From Limisalsivibrio acetivorans (GTDB lineage Bacteria > Chrysiogenota > Deferribacteres > Deferribacterales > Geovibrionaceae), in assembly GCF_000421105.1 (NCBI RefSeq), contig NZ_ATWF01000001.1, positions 1,249,397-1,313,396 of the forward strand: a stretch of DNA of 64,000 nucleotides. Reading direction: 5' to 3'. The notes below the pieces were generated by a model. That model searched no databases and was not told the origin of the DNA. It saw only the letters and a list, made by a program, of their open reading frames with translations. The translations under genes were made by a program, and so were the position numbers. Within the stretch, counting starts at the first letter, position 1; each line of letters opens with the position of its first letter. Positions 28,800 through 38,239 of the stretch are shown piece after piece.

Positions 28800-30773
28800 T
28801 CATTTCCTTGAGTTATATTCGAAGATCAAGTCCCGCATGCGGGCGGCCTTTTCAAACTCCAAAGCCTCTGCATATTCCTGCATCTTCTTCTTAATCTGCT
28901 CGAGATCCTTCTCCCGATCGCCGGTAAATGTTATACCATCCTCGTCGGGCAGATCAACTGTTACGTAGTCCTGCTCGTATATGCTCTCCATAATATCGGA
29001 GATCTCGTTGCGTATGCTCTCGGGCGTTATGCCATGTTCCTCGTTGTATTCAAGCTGTTTCGCCCTTCTACGCTCGGTCTCTTCCATGGCGGCTTTCATA
29101 CTTCTGGTTACCTTATCCGCATAGAATATCGCACGACCGTTTACATTTCTGGCGGCACGCCCTATGGTCTGTATAAGGGACTTCTCCGAACGGAGGAAGC
29201 CCTCCCGGTCCGCATCCATAACTGCCACAAGGCTGACTTCAGGAATATCAAGCCCCTCACGAAGGAGGTTGATGCCCACAAGGACATCGAACTTCCCCAT
29301 CCTGAGTTCACGGATTATCTTAACACGGTCTATGGTATCTATCTCGGAGTGGAGGTATTTTACCCGTATCCCCATCTCTTCATAGTATTTGGTAAGCTCC
29401 TCCGACATGCGTTTTGTGAGCGTTGTCACAAGTACACGCTCCCCCTTCTCCGTTATACCACGAATCTCGTTAAGAAGGTCATCCACCTGTGTACGGGCGG
29501 AACGGATCTCGATAACGGGGTCGATGAGGCCCGTGGGGCGGATTATCTGCTCGACAACTATTCCATCTGAATCCTCAAGCTCATAATCCGAAGGTGTGGC
29601 ACTGACATACATGGTTGTATTCACTGCCTTCTTAAATTCTTCAAACTTAAGGGGCCTGTTGTCCAAAGCGGCGGGGAGGCGGAAGCCGTAGTCCACCAGG
29701 GTAGTTTTTCTCGCACGGTCGCCGTTATACATCCCCCTGATCTGCGGGATGGTTATATGCGACTCGTCTATGATAACGAGGGCATCCTTAGGCAAATAGC
29801 TGAGAAGTGTCGGGGGCGGATCACCTGGCTTCCTGTTCTCAAAGAAACGGGAATAGTTCTCTATTCCGTTGCAGTAGCCTGTTTCGTTAATCATCTCTAT
29901 ATCGAACATGGTGCGCTGGGTAAGCCTCTGGGACTCCAGAAGCATATCTCGCTCGTTGAAGTATGCGCAACGGTCAAGAAGCTCACGGCGTATATCTTCT
30001 ACGGCATCCTCACGGGTCACCTTATATGTCACATAGTGGCTGTTCGGATATATGGCAAGCTTCGCCCTGTCCTTTATGGTCTGCCCCGTTACAGGATCAA
30101 ACTCGGACATCCGATCCACCTCATCGCCGAAAAACTCGATGCGGTAGGCTGTGTCATCCTCATGGGCGGGGAAGATCTCCAGCACGTCACCCTTCATTCG
30201 GTATGTGCCACGGTGGAAATCATAATCGTTGCGTTCGTACTGGATCTCGATAAGCTTCTCCAGTATCTCATCAACATCCACCTCTTCGCCCGTTTCGAGC
30301 GAAACCAGCATCCCGTGGTATGCCTCGGGGGAGCCGAGACCGTATATGCATGATACGCTCGCCACAATTATTACATCACGCCTTTCCAGAAGGCTTCTTG
30401 TGGCGGAGTGGCGGAGCTTGTCTATCTCCTCATTTATGGATGAATCCTTTTCGATGAACGTATCGCTGGCGGGGACATACGCCTCGGGCTGGTAGTAGTC
30501 GTAATAGCTGACAAAATACTCCACAGCATTATCTGGGAAAAACTTCTTAAATTCTCCATAGAGCTGTGCGGCAAGGGTTTTATTATGGGCGATGATAAGG
30601 GTCGGCACGCCGAGCCTCTTAATCACGTTAGCCATTGTATAGGTTTTCCCCGAGCCAGTTACACCGAGCAGTACCTGAGAATCCGCACCGTCCTGAAAGT
30701 TGCAGACGAGGGAGTCGATGGCGGCTGGCTGATCACCGGATGGGGAGTAGTTTGAAAACAGTTTAAAATCCAT
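28800..30773 (-). CDS. uvrB: Excinuclease ABC subunit B
   Basis: UvrB verifies damage in nucleotide excision repair together with UvrA and UvrC. Walker A is GVTGSGKT; the beta-hairpin region reads [12 protein letters not shown]; the DExx box is [15 protein letters not shown] is helicase motif VI. The C-terminal UVR motif ([25 protein letters not shown]) binds UvrC. The ATG at 30773 is preferred because the protein then begins [19 protein letters not shown] as in homologues, giving about 657 residues. A TTG 12 codons earlier lacks support. Fifty or so bases upstream lies the divergent FmdB-type gene. Confidence 0.97.
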   Translation of the reverse strand: MDFKLFSNYSPSGDQPAAIDSLVCNFQDGADSQVLLGVTGSGKTYTMANVIKRLGVPTLIIAHNKTLAAQLYGEFKKFFPDNAVEYFVSYYDYYQPEAYVPASDTFIEKDSSINEEIDKLRHSATRSLLERRDVIIVASVSCIYGLGSPEAYHGMLVSLETGEEVDVDEILEKLIEIQYERNDYDFHRGTYRMKGDVLEIFPAHEDDTAYRIEFFGDEVDRMSEFDPVTGQTIKDRAKLAIYPNSHYVTYKVTREDAVEDIRRELLDRCAYFNERDMLLESQRLTQRTMFDIEMINETGYCNGIENYSRFFENRKPGDPPPTLLSYLPKDALVIIDESHITIPQIRGMYNGDRARKTTLVDYGFRLPAALDNRPLKFEEFKKAVNTTMYVSATPSDYELEDSDGIVVEQIIRPTGLIDPVIEIRSARTQVDDLLNEIRGITEKGERVLVTTLTKRMSEELTKYYEEMGIRVKYLHSEIDTIDRVKIIRELRMGKFDVLVGINLLREGLDIPEVSLVAVMDADREGFLRSEKSLIQTIGRAARNVNGRAIFYADKVTRSMKAAMEETERRRAKQLEYNEEHGITPESIRNEISDIMESIYEQDYVTVDLPDEDGITFTGDREKDLEQIKKKMQEYAEALEFEKAARMRDLIFEYNSRK

Positions 30774-30913
30774 AGGGATATATTGTATCCCTTTTTCAGA
30801 AAGGCTCAATGGAAAAATTTTTAACTTTTTACTTGATTTTTATCACAGCAGGTAATATTCATTTTCTTTGATGTTATTATACTGCAAAATAACAAACCCT
30901 TTCGGAGGTTGAT

Positions 30914-31162
30914 ATGCCTATATACGAATACAAGTGCTCATCCTGTGGTGAAGTTACTGAAATGATGGAAAAAATCACCAGTGACCAGAATCAGAAGGAA
31001 TGCCCCAAGTGCGGCGGCGAGGCATCCAGGATTATGTCAGTAACCAGCTTTCAACTCAAGGGAGGGGGCTGGTACAATCAAGGGTATGATAATGCATCAG
31101 CATGCTCATCCAAGGACAGCTCCTCGGAGAAGTGCGCAACTTGCCCTGCGGCAAACTCATAA
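30914..31162 (+). CDS. FmdB-family zinc-ribbon protein
   Basis: The 82-residue protein begins MPIYEYKCSSCGEVTEMM and has a second CPKCGG pair, the Cys4 zinc ribbon of the FmdB/CxxC_CXXC_SSSS family. The tail (KGGGWYNQGYDNASACSS ... CATC) is Ser/Cys-rich as usual. The role is not well established; members have been linked to regulation of amidase and formamidase genes. GGAGG lies before the ATG. Confidence 0.9.
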   Translation: MPIYEYKCSSCGEVTEMMEKITSDQNQKECPKCGGEASRIMSVTSFQLKGGGWYNQGYDNASACSSKDSSSEKCATCPAANS

Positions 31163-31207
31163 TAGATTTTCTCTATAGGCCTCAAAACAAATATCATGAT
31201 CAAAAAA

Positions 31208-31230
31208 GGGCGGCCAAGGCCGCCCTTCTT
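31208..31230. terminator. Bidirectional rho-independent terminator
   Basis: GGGCGGCC and GGCCGCCC form a stem closed on two A residues, with A-runs on the left and TTCTT on the right. It serves the convergent FmdB-type and bacteriohemerythrin genes. Confidence 0.9.
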
Positions 31231-31252
31231 GTTACCTAAAGCTCTATAACAG

Positions 31253-31678
31253 TTAGGATATCTCTTCCATAATCTTCTTGTTTGACGACACATAATCACC
31301 AAGGATAACATCGGTTTTGGCCACATGGTGGTGGAGCCAGTCACCCATTTTCCTTTGAAATGTCAGTGGTAAAGAGACTGTGTATCCGTTTTGGGAATAC
31401 ATATCTTTGAGAGCGGCCAGCTCTTCATGAAAATGTTTATGCTGAGTAAAATGGAAATCCGCACCAGGGTAGCCGATCTTCTCCATAAACTCCTCTTCAG
31501 CTTTCAAGGCCTTGATTGCATGAAATTCCATAAATCGCAGCGTATTGGGAAGCTCTTCCTTCCCCTCACCGTTCTTCATCGCCTCAAGAAGACGGTACAT
31601 TATAGTTACAAAGGCTTTATGTTGCCTGTCTATGAAATCAATTCCCGTTATCAGTTCCGAAGTCCACTTTATAGACAT
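31253..31678 (-). CDS. Bacteriohemerythrin
   Basis: The 141-residue four-helix bundle binds oxygen at a di-iron centre. Ligand motifs are visible in order: IDRQHKAF, FMEFHAIKALKAEEEFM (HxxxE spacing), FHFTQHKHFHEEL, and WLHHHVAKTD. Length is normal for single-domain bacteriohemerythrins. It may buffer oxygen or signal it in a microaerophilic or anaerobic host; the haem-type chemoreceptor in the same window fits that lifestyle. It stands alone. Confidence 0.94.
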   Translation of the reverse strand: MSIKWTSELITGIDFIDRQHKAFVTIMYRLLEAMKNGEGKEELPNTLRFMEFHAIKALKAEEEFMEKIGYPGADFHFTQHKHFHEELAALKDMYSQNGYTVSLPLTFQRKMGDWLHHHVAKTDVILGDYVSSNKKIMEEIS

Positions 31679-31971
31679 TGCTTCTCCATTAATATACTTT
31701 CTAATATTTTTTACCCTAAATCACATTCTCTTACAATAGACAAATTTTAACTTCTTTGTTCATATTCTAAAAGTTACGGAAAAATAAAAGGAACTTTTTT
31801 ACGATTATTTCATGTAGTGCAATCACAATATGCGTTATGATATATTGTAGATACATGAATGTCATTGGATAACGGAATAGTGACCTATTTGTGTCATATT
31901 AGTCGAAAACTGAAATTTCCCCTTGTATTTGTTTGGAAGAGTGATACATTTTTCATTCTTGGAAAGAGATT

Positions 31972-32421
31972 ATGGCAACTATAGCAAAAAATAAAAAAGC
32001 CTTTCATGACTATGAAATTGTGGAGAAATTCGAAGCGGGCATTGAGTTACGTGGAACCGAGGTTAAATCGATACGTAACGGCAATGTTAACCTTAAGGAT
32101 TCCTTCGTTAAGTTCCTGTCAAACCAGGCTTATTTAATCAACTGTCACATATCGGAATATTCCCAGGGGAATATTGCAAACCATGAGCCCACCCGCTCTC
32201 GCAGACTCCTTATGCACAGAAAGGAGATCGATAAGCTTATGGGGAAGATGCAGGAGAAAGGGCTTTCTGTGGTTCCTCTTGCAATGTACTTCAACGGTCG
32301 CAACCTGATAAAGGTAGAGATTGCGCTGGCGAAGGGTAAAAAGGTTCATGATAAGCGCAGGTCGATGCGTGAGAAGGATATGAACCGGGAGATGGAGCGG
32401 GCGCTCAAGAACCGCATGTGA
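31972..32421 (+). CDS. smpB: SsrA-binding protein
   Basis: The 149-residue protein partners tmRNA in rescuing stalled ribosomes. Typical features are FHDYEIVEKFEAGIELRGTEVKSIR, LLMHRKEI and the basic C-terminal tail KGKKVHDKRRSMREKDMNREMERALK. Immediately downstream on the same strand is the tmRNA gene itself, a common arrangement. AAAGAG lies before the ATG. Confidence 0.97.
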   Translation: MATIAKNKKAFHDYEIVEKFEAGIELRGTEVKSIRNGNVNLKDSFVKFLSNQAYLINCHISEYSQGNIANHEPTRSRRLLMHRKEIDKLMGKMQEKGLSVVPLAMYFNGRNLIKVEIALAKGKKVHDKRRSMREKDMNREMERALKNRM

Positions 32422-32501
32422 CACTTGTTTAAATTGAACAATGTAATATATTTATCTTTCACAGATATATAGATGTTTAAAAGCAGAATATAGAGTTATA
32501 A

Positions 32502-32850
32502 GGGGGCGAACTGGTTTCGACGGGGAAGCCGTAGGAATTAGGAGCATGCCGAGGCCCGGGACCTCGTAATAACCTGGACAAATGTAATTGCAAACGACGA
32601 ATTTGCACTCGCTGCTGCATAAATAGTGGCGACGCTCGAAGCTTTGCCTGCCTGCGGCATTTCTTAGAGCGCCAAACAAAGCAGGCCAAGCTGTGCGGAG
32701 TGTTCCGTCCGCACGGTCTGAAACTAAGGAACTTACCTGCGGAACGGATTGTCTATGGCCAATTTCGCAGGGAAACTCAATCATAGACTAAGCATGTAGG
32801 GCCTTTTGCTGAAAGTTCTCCGGACGCGGGTTCGATTCCCGCCGCCTCCA
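32502..32850 (+). ncRNA. ssrA: Transfer-messenger RNA
   Basis: The 5' end GGGGGCGAACTGGTTTCGAC and the 3' end TTCGATTCCCGCCGCCTCCA form the tRNA-like domain: GGGGGCG pairs with CGCCTCC with one G-U, and A32850 is the discriminator, so the terminal CCA is not encoded. The tag reading frame GCAAACGACGAATTTGC... gives ANDEFALAAA before a TAA. GCATGCCGAGG...CCTCGT is the first pseudoknot region and GACTAAGCATGTAG precedes the T arm, as in other tmRNAs. The 3' end is the attachment site used by the downstream elements. Confidence 0.97.
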
Positions 32851-32851
32851 T
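32831..32851 (+). repeat. attL: ssrA end
   Basis: TTCGATTCCCGCCGCCTCCA plus one T. It forms the T-arm/acceptor end of ssrA and is repeated exactly at 44150-44170, so the integrated element has restored an intact tmRNA gene. Confidence 0.9.
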
Positions 32852-32897
32852 TTTTAAACTTATTATTTAGCAATAAGTTACAGTGTATAAAAATCTG

Positions 32898-32918
32898 CGT
32901 GTCACCAAAACGCCACTA
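32898..32918 (+). repeat. Candidate integrase arm-type site, left end
   Basis: A 21-base sequence starting CGTGTCACCAAAACGCC recurs with one mismatch at 43999-44019, beside the integrase gene. It lies about 50 bases inside attL. A TGTCAC word is also present at 32931. Confidence 0.6.
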
Positions 32919-32973
32919 AAATTATTTTTATGTCACTGTTTTTCTGATGCTGAGTAAAAGAAGTTTGCAAGAA

Positions 32974-33002
32974 AAAAGCCGCCCAGAAATGAGGCGGCTT
33001 TT
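32974..33002. terminator. Terminator of the R-M operon
   Basis: AAAAGCCGCC and GGCGGCTTTT form a stem around CAGAAATGA with A and T runs on both sides. Read on the minus strand it ends transcription just after the methyltransferase gene, shielding ssrA. Confidence 0.85.
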
Positions 33003-33019
33003 GCATTTATAGAGTTTGT

Positions 33020-34042
33020 TTAAATTGCTCTGCTTAGTTCAGCATCTTCAATACTGCAATGCTGTTTAATCTGGTCATGTATAGACGTTGCAAGTGCTGA
33101 TGCAAGGTTACAAGGAACAGCGTTACCAACCATTTTATAACCAGCCATTACGCTATTGTAATAGAAAACGTGATTGTCTGGGAATGTTTGTATTCTTGCA
33201 CATTCTCTGACTGACAGTCTTCTATAAAGGTGCTCTTTGCCCTTTACAAAAATTCTTTCATCTTTACCCACTGAAATCATTTCAGGTGCTTGTGGGTGAA
33301 TAGGGGCGTGTCTACCGCCTGCCTGAATAGTAAAAGAAATATCATCCCAGCTTCTTACACGGTTTCTTGACATGTATATTGTTGAAAATCCACCAGTTAG
33401 GTACTCATGGTTAGGCAATGCACATGCTGAACCGTTGGTATAATTTTTTGGTTTTGCTGGCATCACATTGTCTGCAAGGTCTGAGATTGCATCTTTTAAT
33501 AGCACTCGCTCTTGATGAGGTTCTGGGAACTGAAAAGAAAAACCTAAGTCTTTGCGTATTCCAATAAAAAAAACACGCTTTCTGTCTTGTGGTACTCCAA
33601 AGTCAGCCGCATTCAATAGTTTGAATGACAGATTGTAGCCACAGTCTATAAACATCTTTTTTATGTTAGTTATTGCCTCCGAGTGCCTGCCTGCAAGCAT
33701 TCCTGACACATTCTCTGCAAGAAAAAACAAAGGTTGTTTTTCTTTAATAATTCTTATGAAATCAAAGAAAAGTTGACCTCTTTTGTCATTTATGCCCCTC
33801 AATGCTCCAGCCTCGCTCCAGCTTTGACATGGCGGGCCGCCTATAATTCCGTGACAATCGGGAATTTCACTTGTGCTGATGTCAGTTATAGAACGTCTTT
33901 CAAGGTGTGAGTGAGGAAAATTCTTTTCATAAGTTTCCCATATTTCCTTGTCATACTCGTTTGCCCAGACAACATTAAACCCTGCATTCTCAAAGCCTCT
34001 GTCTAAGCCACCAGCACCACTAAATAATGAAACTAACTTCAT
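33020..34042 (-). CDS. DNA (cytosine-5) methyltransferase
   Basis: The 340-residue enzyme methylates cytosine at C5. Motif I is LFSGAGGLDRGF; motif IV with catalytic Cys72 is GGPPCQSWS; ENV at 110-112 is motif VI; QDRKR at 152-156 is motif VIII; GNAVPCNLA is motif X. The gene starts 7 bases after the NgoPII-type endonuclease gene and is the protective half of that R-M system, so the target is probably GGCC. Target recognition is inferred from the partner. Confidence 0.94.
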   Translation of the reverse strand: MKLVSLFSGAGGLDRGFENAGFNVVWANEYDKEIWETYEKNFPHSHLERRSITDISTSEIPDCHGIIGGPPCQSWSEAGALRGINDKRGQLFFDFIRIIKEKQPLFFLAENVSGMLAGRHSEAITNIKKMFIDCGYNLSFKLLNAADFGVPQDRKRVFFIGIRKDLGFSFQFPEPHQERVLLKDAISDLADNVMPAKPKNYTNGSACALPNHEYLTGGFSTIYMSRNRVRSWDDISFTIQAGGRHAPIHPQAPEMISVGKDERIFVKGKEHLYRRLSVRECARIQTFPDNHVFYYNSVMAGYKMVGNAVPCNLASALATSIHDQIKQHCSIEDAELSRAI

Positions 34043-34049
34043 GCTAACC

Positions 34050-34892
34050 TCATCTTGTAAAAGTTATAAGTTTGCAATCAACAAGCTGAACAGGGTTATT
34101 AGGGTTCTTGATTTTAATGTCATGAACACTAATTCCTTGTATACTGTTTATTTGTTGTTTGTCAGAGTCTGGGAATGACTCAAACTTTGTTGTCTTCATG
34201 AGTACAATAAGCTCAAAATCAGACTCTTGTAATGATGTAATTTGATTAATATAATTAAATACTCTGTTCGGGTGTAGTATATGCCACATTCCCCTAACTC
34301 TAAGGTCTGTAATTTCCAGAGGGTCAACACCTTTGACTTTGCCCAGCTCCTTAGTGTCAGTAAAGCTAATGCCTTCTATGACATTCACACCACTTGAAAT
34401 AGCGTGCTTTATACGCTCATAAATTTCTCTGTCTGCGGCGTAACAATCACCGTACACCATCCAAAGAGAATGCAACTTGCTGTCTTTAAGATTGCCTACT
34501 GCATAAATGATGTCTTTAACCGTCCAGTTTTCACAATCCTTGCAAGCCTGTATGATTTTGTCATCATCGCTGTAAAGCCTCGCTTTTGGGTAAGAACTAT
34601 TTAATGCAATCGCTGAGTTTTTGCCCTCAATTTTCTTGACCTCTATTGCATCGCTACCTTTAAGGATTAAGTCAGGAGGGTTATTTTGATTCCCTTGGTA
34701 TGAAAAAATCTGTTCAAACATTGTGAGCTTTGTTTGCTCATCTTCAATGTCAAATGTTCCTGCAAAAGCATTTTGTATAAATAGCTCTAATGCTTTCCCT
34801 ACGTTATTGATTCTATTACGTCCTGAAAAATCTTCTTGAATTTCAGATTGTGTTAATTCTGCAATATTCTTAATGGCTTGCAATATATTCAT
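34050..34892 (-). CDS. NgoPII-type type II restriction endonuclease
   Basis: The 280-residue protein resembles the NgoPII endonuclease family (recognition GGCC): GRNRINNVGKALELFIQNAFAGT, then NNPPDLILKGSDAIEVKKIE and ALNSSYPKARL. Asp74, Glu84 and Lys86 make a PD-(D/E)xK active site, apparently intact. It is first in a two-gene R-M operon, with the C5 methyltransferase 7 bases downstream. The pair would cut incoming unmethylated DNA and also stabilise the element in the host. Specificity is family inference. Confidence 0.85.
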   Translation of the reverse strand: MNILQAIKNIAELTQSEIQEDFSGRNRINNVGKALELFIQNAFAGTFDIEDEQTKLTMFEQIFSYQGNQNNPPDLILKGSDAIEVKKIEGKNSAIALNSSYPKARLYSDDDKIIQACKDCENWTVKDIIYAVGNLKDSKLHSLWMVYGDCYAADREIYERIKHAISSGVNVIEGISFTDTKELGKVKGVDPLEITDLRVRGMWHILHPNRVFNYINQITSLQESDFELIVLMKTTKFESFPDSDKQQINSIQGISVHDIKIKNPNNPVQLVDCKLITFTR

Positions 34893-34970
34893 GATTGCCC
34901 CTAAGTCTTCTATTAAAATGCAAAATACACCAAATAGGGCAATAACTCAATAGCTGTTGCTGAGTCAGCT

Positions 34971-35327
34971 TTAAACTACCGCAAGCTTTGTGTTTGTTCT
35001 GCCTTCAATCCATGAATCAAGAGCCTTTTTCTTAAACATCAGCCTGCCTGAACTTGTCTTAACAAAATCACGCATGAAAACCAGCTTTTTGTCATTTACT
35101 AAGTTTCTGACATGCTGAGGTGTGACTTTCAAATATTCCGCCGCTTCGTTTGTGTTCAGAAAACCTGAATCCTGCTTTTTCTCTTTCTTGTCTGCAAGCT
35201 CTTGTTTAAGTCGTTTATTCTCCTCTCTGAGCCTTTCAATCTCTCTGCTGACATCCTCAGTTGCTATAATTTCGTTGGTCTTTCCGTTTGATGTAATTCT
35301 GATGTATTTTGTTACTACTTCGTACAT
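34971..35327 (-). CDS. Excisionase-like HTH protein with coiled coil
   Basis: The 118-residue protein has a charged coiled coil at about 28-52 (SREIERLREENKRLKQELADKK) and a MerR/excisionase-type winged HTH (FLNTNEAAEYLKVTPQHVRNLV ... GRLMFKKKALDSWIEG). Such proteins act as excision factors or as regulators. AGAGAGG lies before the ATG, 13 bases after the replication-initiator stop. Its place between the replication and R-M genes suggests a control role in the element. Confidence 0.7.
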   Translation of the reverse strand: MYEVVTKYIRITSNGKTNEIIATEDVSREIERLREENKRLKQELADKKEKKQDSGFLNTNEAAEYLKVTPQHVRNLVNDKKLVFMRDFVKTSSGRLMFKKKALDSWIEGRTNTKLAVV

Positions 35328-35340
35328 AATTTAAACCTCT

Positions 35341-36303
35341 CTAAGCTGTTATTTGACGCTTGTAGCGTCTTGTTTTGTCCTTCTGTGGGTGAGTGCTTGA
35401 AATGATGCTGTCAAAGCGTTTCAGAGCCTCTGAGCGGTCAAAAGGAATGCCCGCCGCTTCATATGCAGACTTGACGTTTTCAACCTCATTAGCAACACGG
35501 CTGTATATGGTGTCCTCTACGTCTGCAAGTGTTCTGTGTCTTAATGGTTTTGAGGAAACTTTCAGCGTGCCTTTTGGGTTGATGCTTGCTTTCAGTTTCT
35601 TGATGTCTCTCTGGGTGTCTGTGATGTTGCCAAGCAGTTTTAGTGCTACATGTTCCGTCTTGATTCTTTCTTCATCATGTCGTTGTATGTAGTCCTTAAA
35701 AAGCCTCAGCTCTGTTCTATAGACAGGATTGTCTATGTCGGCGTACTCATGCGGGTAATACGCCGTCTTTCGCTCATCTATGAGCTGTTTTGTTTTGTTG
35801 TACCTCACCAGCTCCCAGCCGTTCGCCTTTACATAATAACTGCTGGGTGTGTCTCCGTTCTCCCATTGGCTGAATGTCAGCTTTGTAGTTGACGGCTTGA
35901 TGCTCTTAATCGTCTTCTTAAACGGTCTAATTTTCCCTTTCTGCCAGTCTATGAAGTATTCAACCTTGTTCACCCTGTATACGGTCTCGAATACGCTTTC
36001 TAAGACTGGGAATGCTTTTAAAAGGCATTCGTGTATATGTTCGGCGTACTCTTCCGCTGTGGTCAATTTAAGCCGTCTGGTGAGGCATGAAAACAGGCTT
36101 AATGTGAATTGTGTCGGTGTTCCGTTCTGCCTGTATTCCATGTCCTCATTGAACCTCGCACCCGCTACACCTACACAGTCCAGTTCAAAGTATTCAATAA
36201 TGCTTTTATGGAATCTGTCATAGGTTTCTACTGGTGTTAGTCCCTTCTGTTTTAATGTAATAGACAAAGTTATATGGTCTATTCCATAGCCTATAACCTC
36301 CAT
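35341..36303 (-). CDS. Probable filamentous-phage-type replication initiator
   Basis: The 320-residue protein begins MEVIGYGIDHITLSI and contains YVKANGWELVRYNKTKQL and NPVYRTELRLFKDYI, patterns that resemble replication initiators of inoviruses and RepTrans-like plasmid proteins (a YNK-type segment and an R-E-R/L strand). There is no HUH motif that I can see, and the basic C-terminal region ends KTRRYKRQIT. I infer a DNA-nicking or replication role; a different phage function remains possible. Confidence 0.45.
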   Translation of the reverse strand: MEVIGYGIDHITLSITLKQKGLTPVETYDRFHKSIIEYFELDCVGVAGARFNEDMEYRQNGTPTQFTLSLFSCLTRRLKLTTAEEYAEHIHECLLKAFPVLESVFETVYRVNKVEYFIDWQKGKIRPFKKTIKSIKPSTTKLTFSQWENGDTPSSYYVKANGWELVRYNKTKQLIDERKTAYYPHEYADIDNPVYRTELRLFKDYIQRHDEERIKTEHVALKLLGNITDTQRDIKKLKASINPKGTLKVSSKPLRHRTLADVEDTIYSRVANEVENVKSAYEAAGIPFDRSEALKRFDSIISSTHPQKDKTRRYKRQITA

Positions 36304-36440
36304 GCTAACCCCTAATTTTAGTGTGTTAAAAAAGTGTTAATTTTTGTCAAGTTTGAAAATGCTGTAACTGATTGGATTTATTGATTAATAGTGTGTTTTA
36401 CTGGGTTTGTCTCTCCCCCCTTGTTACATACAAGCAAATA

Positions 36441-36460
36441 GGCGGGTTTCCCCGCCTGTT
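36441..36460. terminator. Hairpin downstream of a phage operon
   Basis: GGCGGG and CCCGCC close on TTTC, followed on the + side by TGTTTT and on the minus side by ATTTGC. It sits at the end of the 133-residue gene on the minus strand and could act as a weak terminator in either direction. Confidence 0.5.
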
Positions 36461-36862
36461 TTAATGCTTTGTCAGCTCATATTTTACTGTAGGTTCATTC
36501 TGAAATTTGAATGTCTCCTCTTCAATGTCCGTCATAACAGGCAAGCCCTGTTCAGCTCTTCTGGTGTTCTCTTCCACAATGAGTTCATCAAGCCTCTTGT
36601 TGATTTGCTCTTGCAGTTTAGAAACTCCCCTGTCTGCTTGTGCGTCTTTCTCTTCTCTCTCTGCATTAATAAGCTCTTTGTGAGTTCTAAGCATGTTCAC
36701 CAGCTTATACGCATATTCAAAAGAAAAGTTGCCTGCACACGCTTCTTTAATCGCCTTTGCTGAGGCTCTTCTAACCTGTTCCAATGTAGAAAGTTGTCCT
36801 ATTTTCAGGGTGTTTTTAAAATCCCTTTTAGCATCAGACACTTTCTCTGATTTTTTTGTCAT
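36461..36862 (-). CDS. Hypothetical phage-element protein, helical
   Basis: A 133-residue, highly charged and helix-rich protein (RVSKLQEQINKRLDELIVEEN). The N-terminus KKSEKVSDAKRDFKNTLK is basic and the C-terminus EETFKFQNEPTVKYELTK is acidic to neutral. No family recognised. Terminal gene of a minus-strand series in element 1, so probably a small structural or regulatory phage gene. Confidence 0.6.
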   Translation of the reverse strand: MTKKSEKVSDAKRDFKNTLKIGQLSTLEQVRRASAKAIKEACAGNFSFEYAYKLVNMLRTHKELINAEREEKDAQADRGVSKLQEQINKRLDELIVEENTRRAEQGLPVMTDIEEETFKFQNEPTVKYELTKH

Positions 36863-36899
36863 GTTTCCCCCATAATAAATAATAATAAATTTGAAATGT

Positions 36900-37265
36900 T
36901 TAGTCTTTTTCAGGCATGTAAGGCGGTGCTGACTGTCTCAATGCGGCTAATGTTTCCACAAGTCCGTCAATAGGTGTCTTGTCTACTGCATTAGAATTTA
37001 CAACAACGTCCTGAACCGTCTTCACTACGTCCAAAGCCCGCTTGATGTCTGACATGTTCTTACTGTCTGTAATAACCCGTCTTGCCTTCATCAAAGCTAT
37101 GCTGTTTAAGCTGTTAATGTCATCAAGCTGTTTCTGTCTTTGTGTCTCTTTTGCCTGCTTATGTTGTGCGTTCTCTGTATAGCCTTGTATTAGCTCTTTC
37201 AGAGTAACATCTACATACTGACCGTTTATGACTATGCGGTGTTTCTCAGGCTGGGCATGGCTCAT
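36900..37265 (-). CDS. Hypothetical phage-element protein
   Basis: About 121 residues starting MSHAQPEKHRIVINGQYVDVTLKELIQGYTENAQHKQ; the QGYT segment and Gln-rich helix recall small phage scaffold- or DNA-binding proteins, but I cannot name a family. The ATG at 37265 has AGAGG close upstream and overlaps the end of the preceding 61-residue gene by 20 bases, so translation is coupled. Confidence 0.6.
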   Translation of the reverse strand: MSHAQPEKHRIVINGQYVDVTLKELIQGYTENAQHKQAKETQRQKQLDDINSLNSIALMKARRVITDSKNMSDIKRALDVVKTVQDVVVNSNAVDKTPIDGLVETLAALRQSAPPYMPEKD

Positions 37266-37431
37266 GTTTCGCCTCTTTGAACATGTCATCTAACGCAAAG
37301 AACTGTTCTAAGGCATTGGCATATTCTTCAAACTGTTCAGGTGTAAACCTTCCAGCATGTATACCTTGCATGAACTCTAACGATGCCTCACAACAAAGCA
37401 TTATGTATTCAGCGTATGACATATTAAGCAT
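37246..37431 (-). CDS. Small hypothetical phage-element protein (61 residues)
   Basis: The acidic protein MLNMSYAEYIMLCCEASLEFMQGI... has GAGGCGG 8 bases upstream of its ATG and overlaps its neighbours at both ends (8 bases with the upstream gene, 20 with the downstream one), the usual packing of a phage operon. No function is suggested by the sequence. Confidence 0.55.
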   Translation of the reverse strand: MLNMSYAEYIMLCCEASLEFMQGIHAGRFTPEQFEEYANALEQFFALDDMFKEAKHEPCPA

Positions 37432-38122
37432 ATTTAGCCGCCTCTCTCAGCTCCTCAGCCTTTTCAGGCATGAGCCTAACAAGTTTTCCCTGCATGGTCA
37501 GGTTGTGTGACTCTTTCTTGAATGGGTTGCCTTTGTATTTGAGGTAATCCATTATTTCTTTGCGGTCTACCGGGCTGATTTGTTTATTTACCTGATTAGT
37601 TATTCTGGTTTCCGCCCGGCTGTTAGATTCCTGCTTATTGAACAGGATTGATGTTTCAGGGTCTGCTTTCATCTCTTCCAGCCTTGTTGTTAGCAGTTTG
37701 CCTTTAGAAGTCACAAAATAGTTACCTTCACTGTCAGACTGAAAATTGATGCCGTCTTTATTGAGGATTGTTTTAATCAGCCCTCTTGCATTCGTTCCTG
37801 TCTGGGCGGCGGCTTTCTCCACCTCTTTTTCAAGTGCAATGTGTTTTAACTCTTCTACGGCTTCACTGCGTACTTTTTCCGCCTGTTGTGCAAGTCTTGC
37901 TGTTGTGTCATCAAGAGAATTGATTTTAAACATTAGGTCTTTTTCCATCTTTGAACCGTGTTGACCGTCCTGTCTGATGCTGTCTAGCATCTCTTGTAAA
38001 GTTGCCTGTTTGGCTCTTACTATTTCCATGTCGTTTTCAAGTTTGGTCAGCCTCTCAAGGTCTGACAGTATTTCTGGTCTTTGCAGTTTGCCTGCTATTA
38101 TGACAAGTGTTCTTGTCTTCAT
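37424..38122 (-). CDS. Hypothetical phage-element protein with coiled coil
   Basis: About 232 residues. Residues 20-115 are predicted coiled coil (LERLTKLENDMEIVRAKQATL, TARLAQQAEKVRSEAVEELK); the rest contains SDSEGNYFVTSKGKLL and a basic stretch. The ATG at 38122 has AGGAGG six bases upstream and is preferred over an earlier in-frame Met. It begins a minus-strand group after the terminator that ends the tail genes. No family recognised. Confidence 0.6.
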   Translation of the reverse strand: MKTRTLVIIAGKLQRPEILSDLERLTKLENDMEIVRAKQATLQEMLDSIRQDGQHGSKMEKDLMFKINSLDDTTARLAQQAEKVRSEAVEELKHIALEKEVEKAAAQTGTNARGLIKTILNKDGINFQSDSEGNYFVTSKGKLLTTRLEEMKADPETSILFNKQESNSRAETRITNQVNKQISPVDRKEIMDYLKYKGNPFKKESHNLTMQGKLVRLMPEKAEELREAAKYA

Positions 38123-38204
38123 GATTGAACCTCCTAAGTTCATATTTTTTGATTTTAAGCCACTTAGATTTATTGCTAAGGTGTTTCCCTTCTAAGAAAT
38201 GCAA

Positions 38205-38233
38205 AAGCCCGTCAGAATCGAAATGACGGGCTT
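38205..38233. terminator. Terminator of the tape-measure operon
   Basis: AAGCCCGTCA and TGACGGGCTT form a strong stem around GAATCGAAA with TTTT-rich sequence after it on the minus strand, 7 bases past the tape-measure stop. Confidence 0.85.
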
Positions 38234-38239
38234 AAAATG

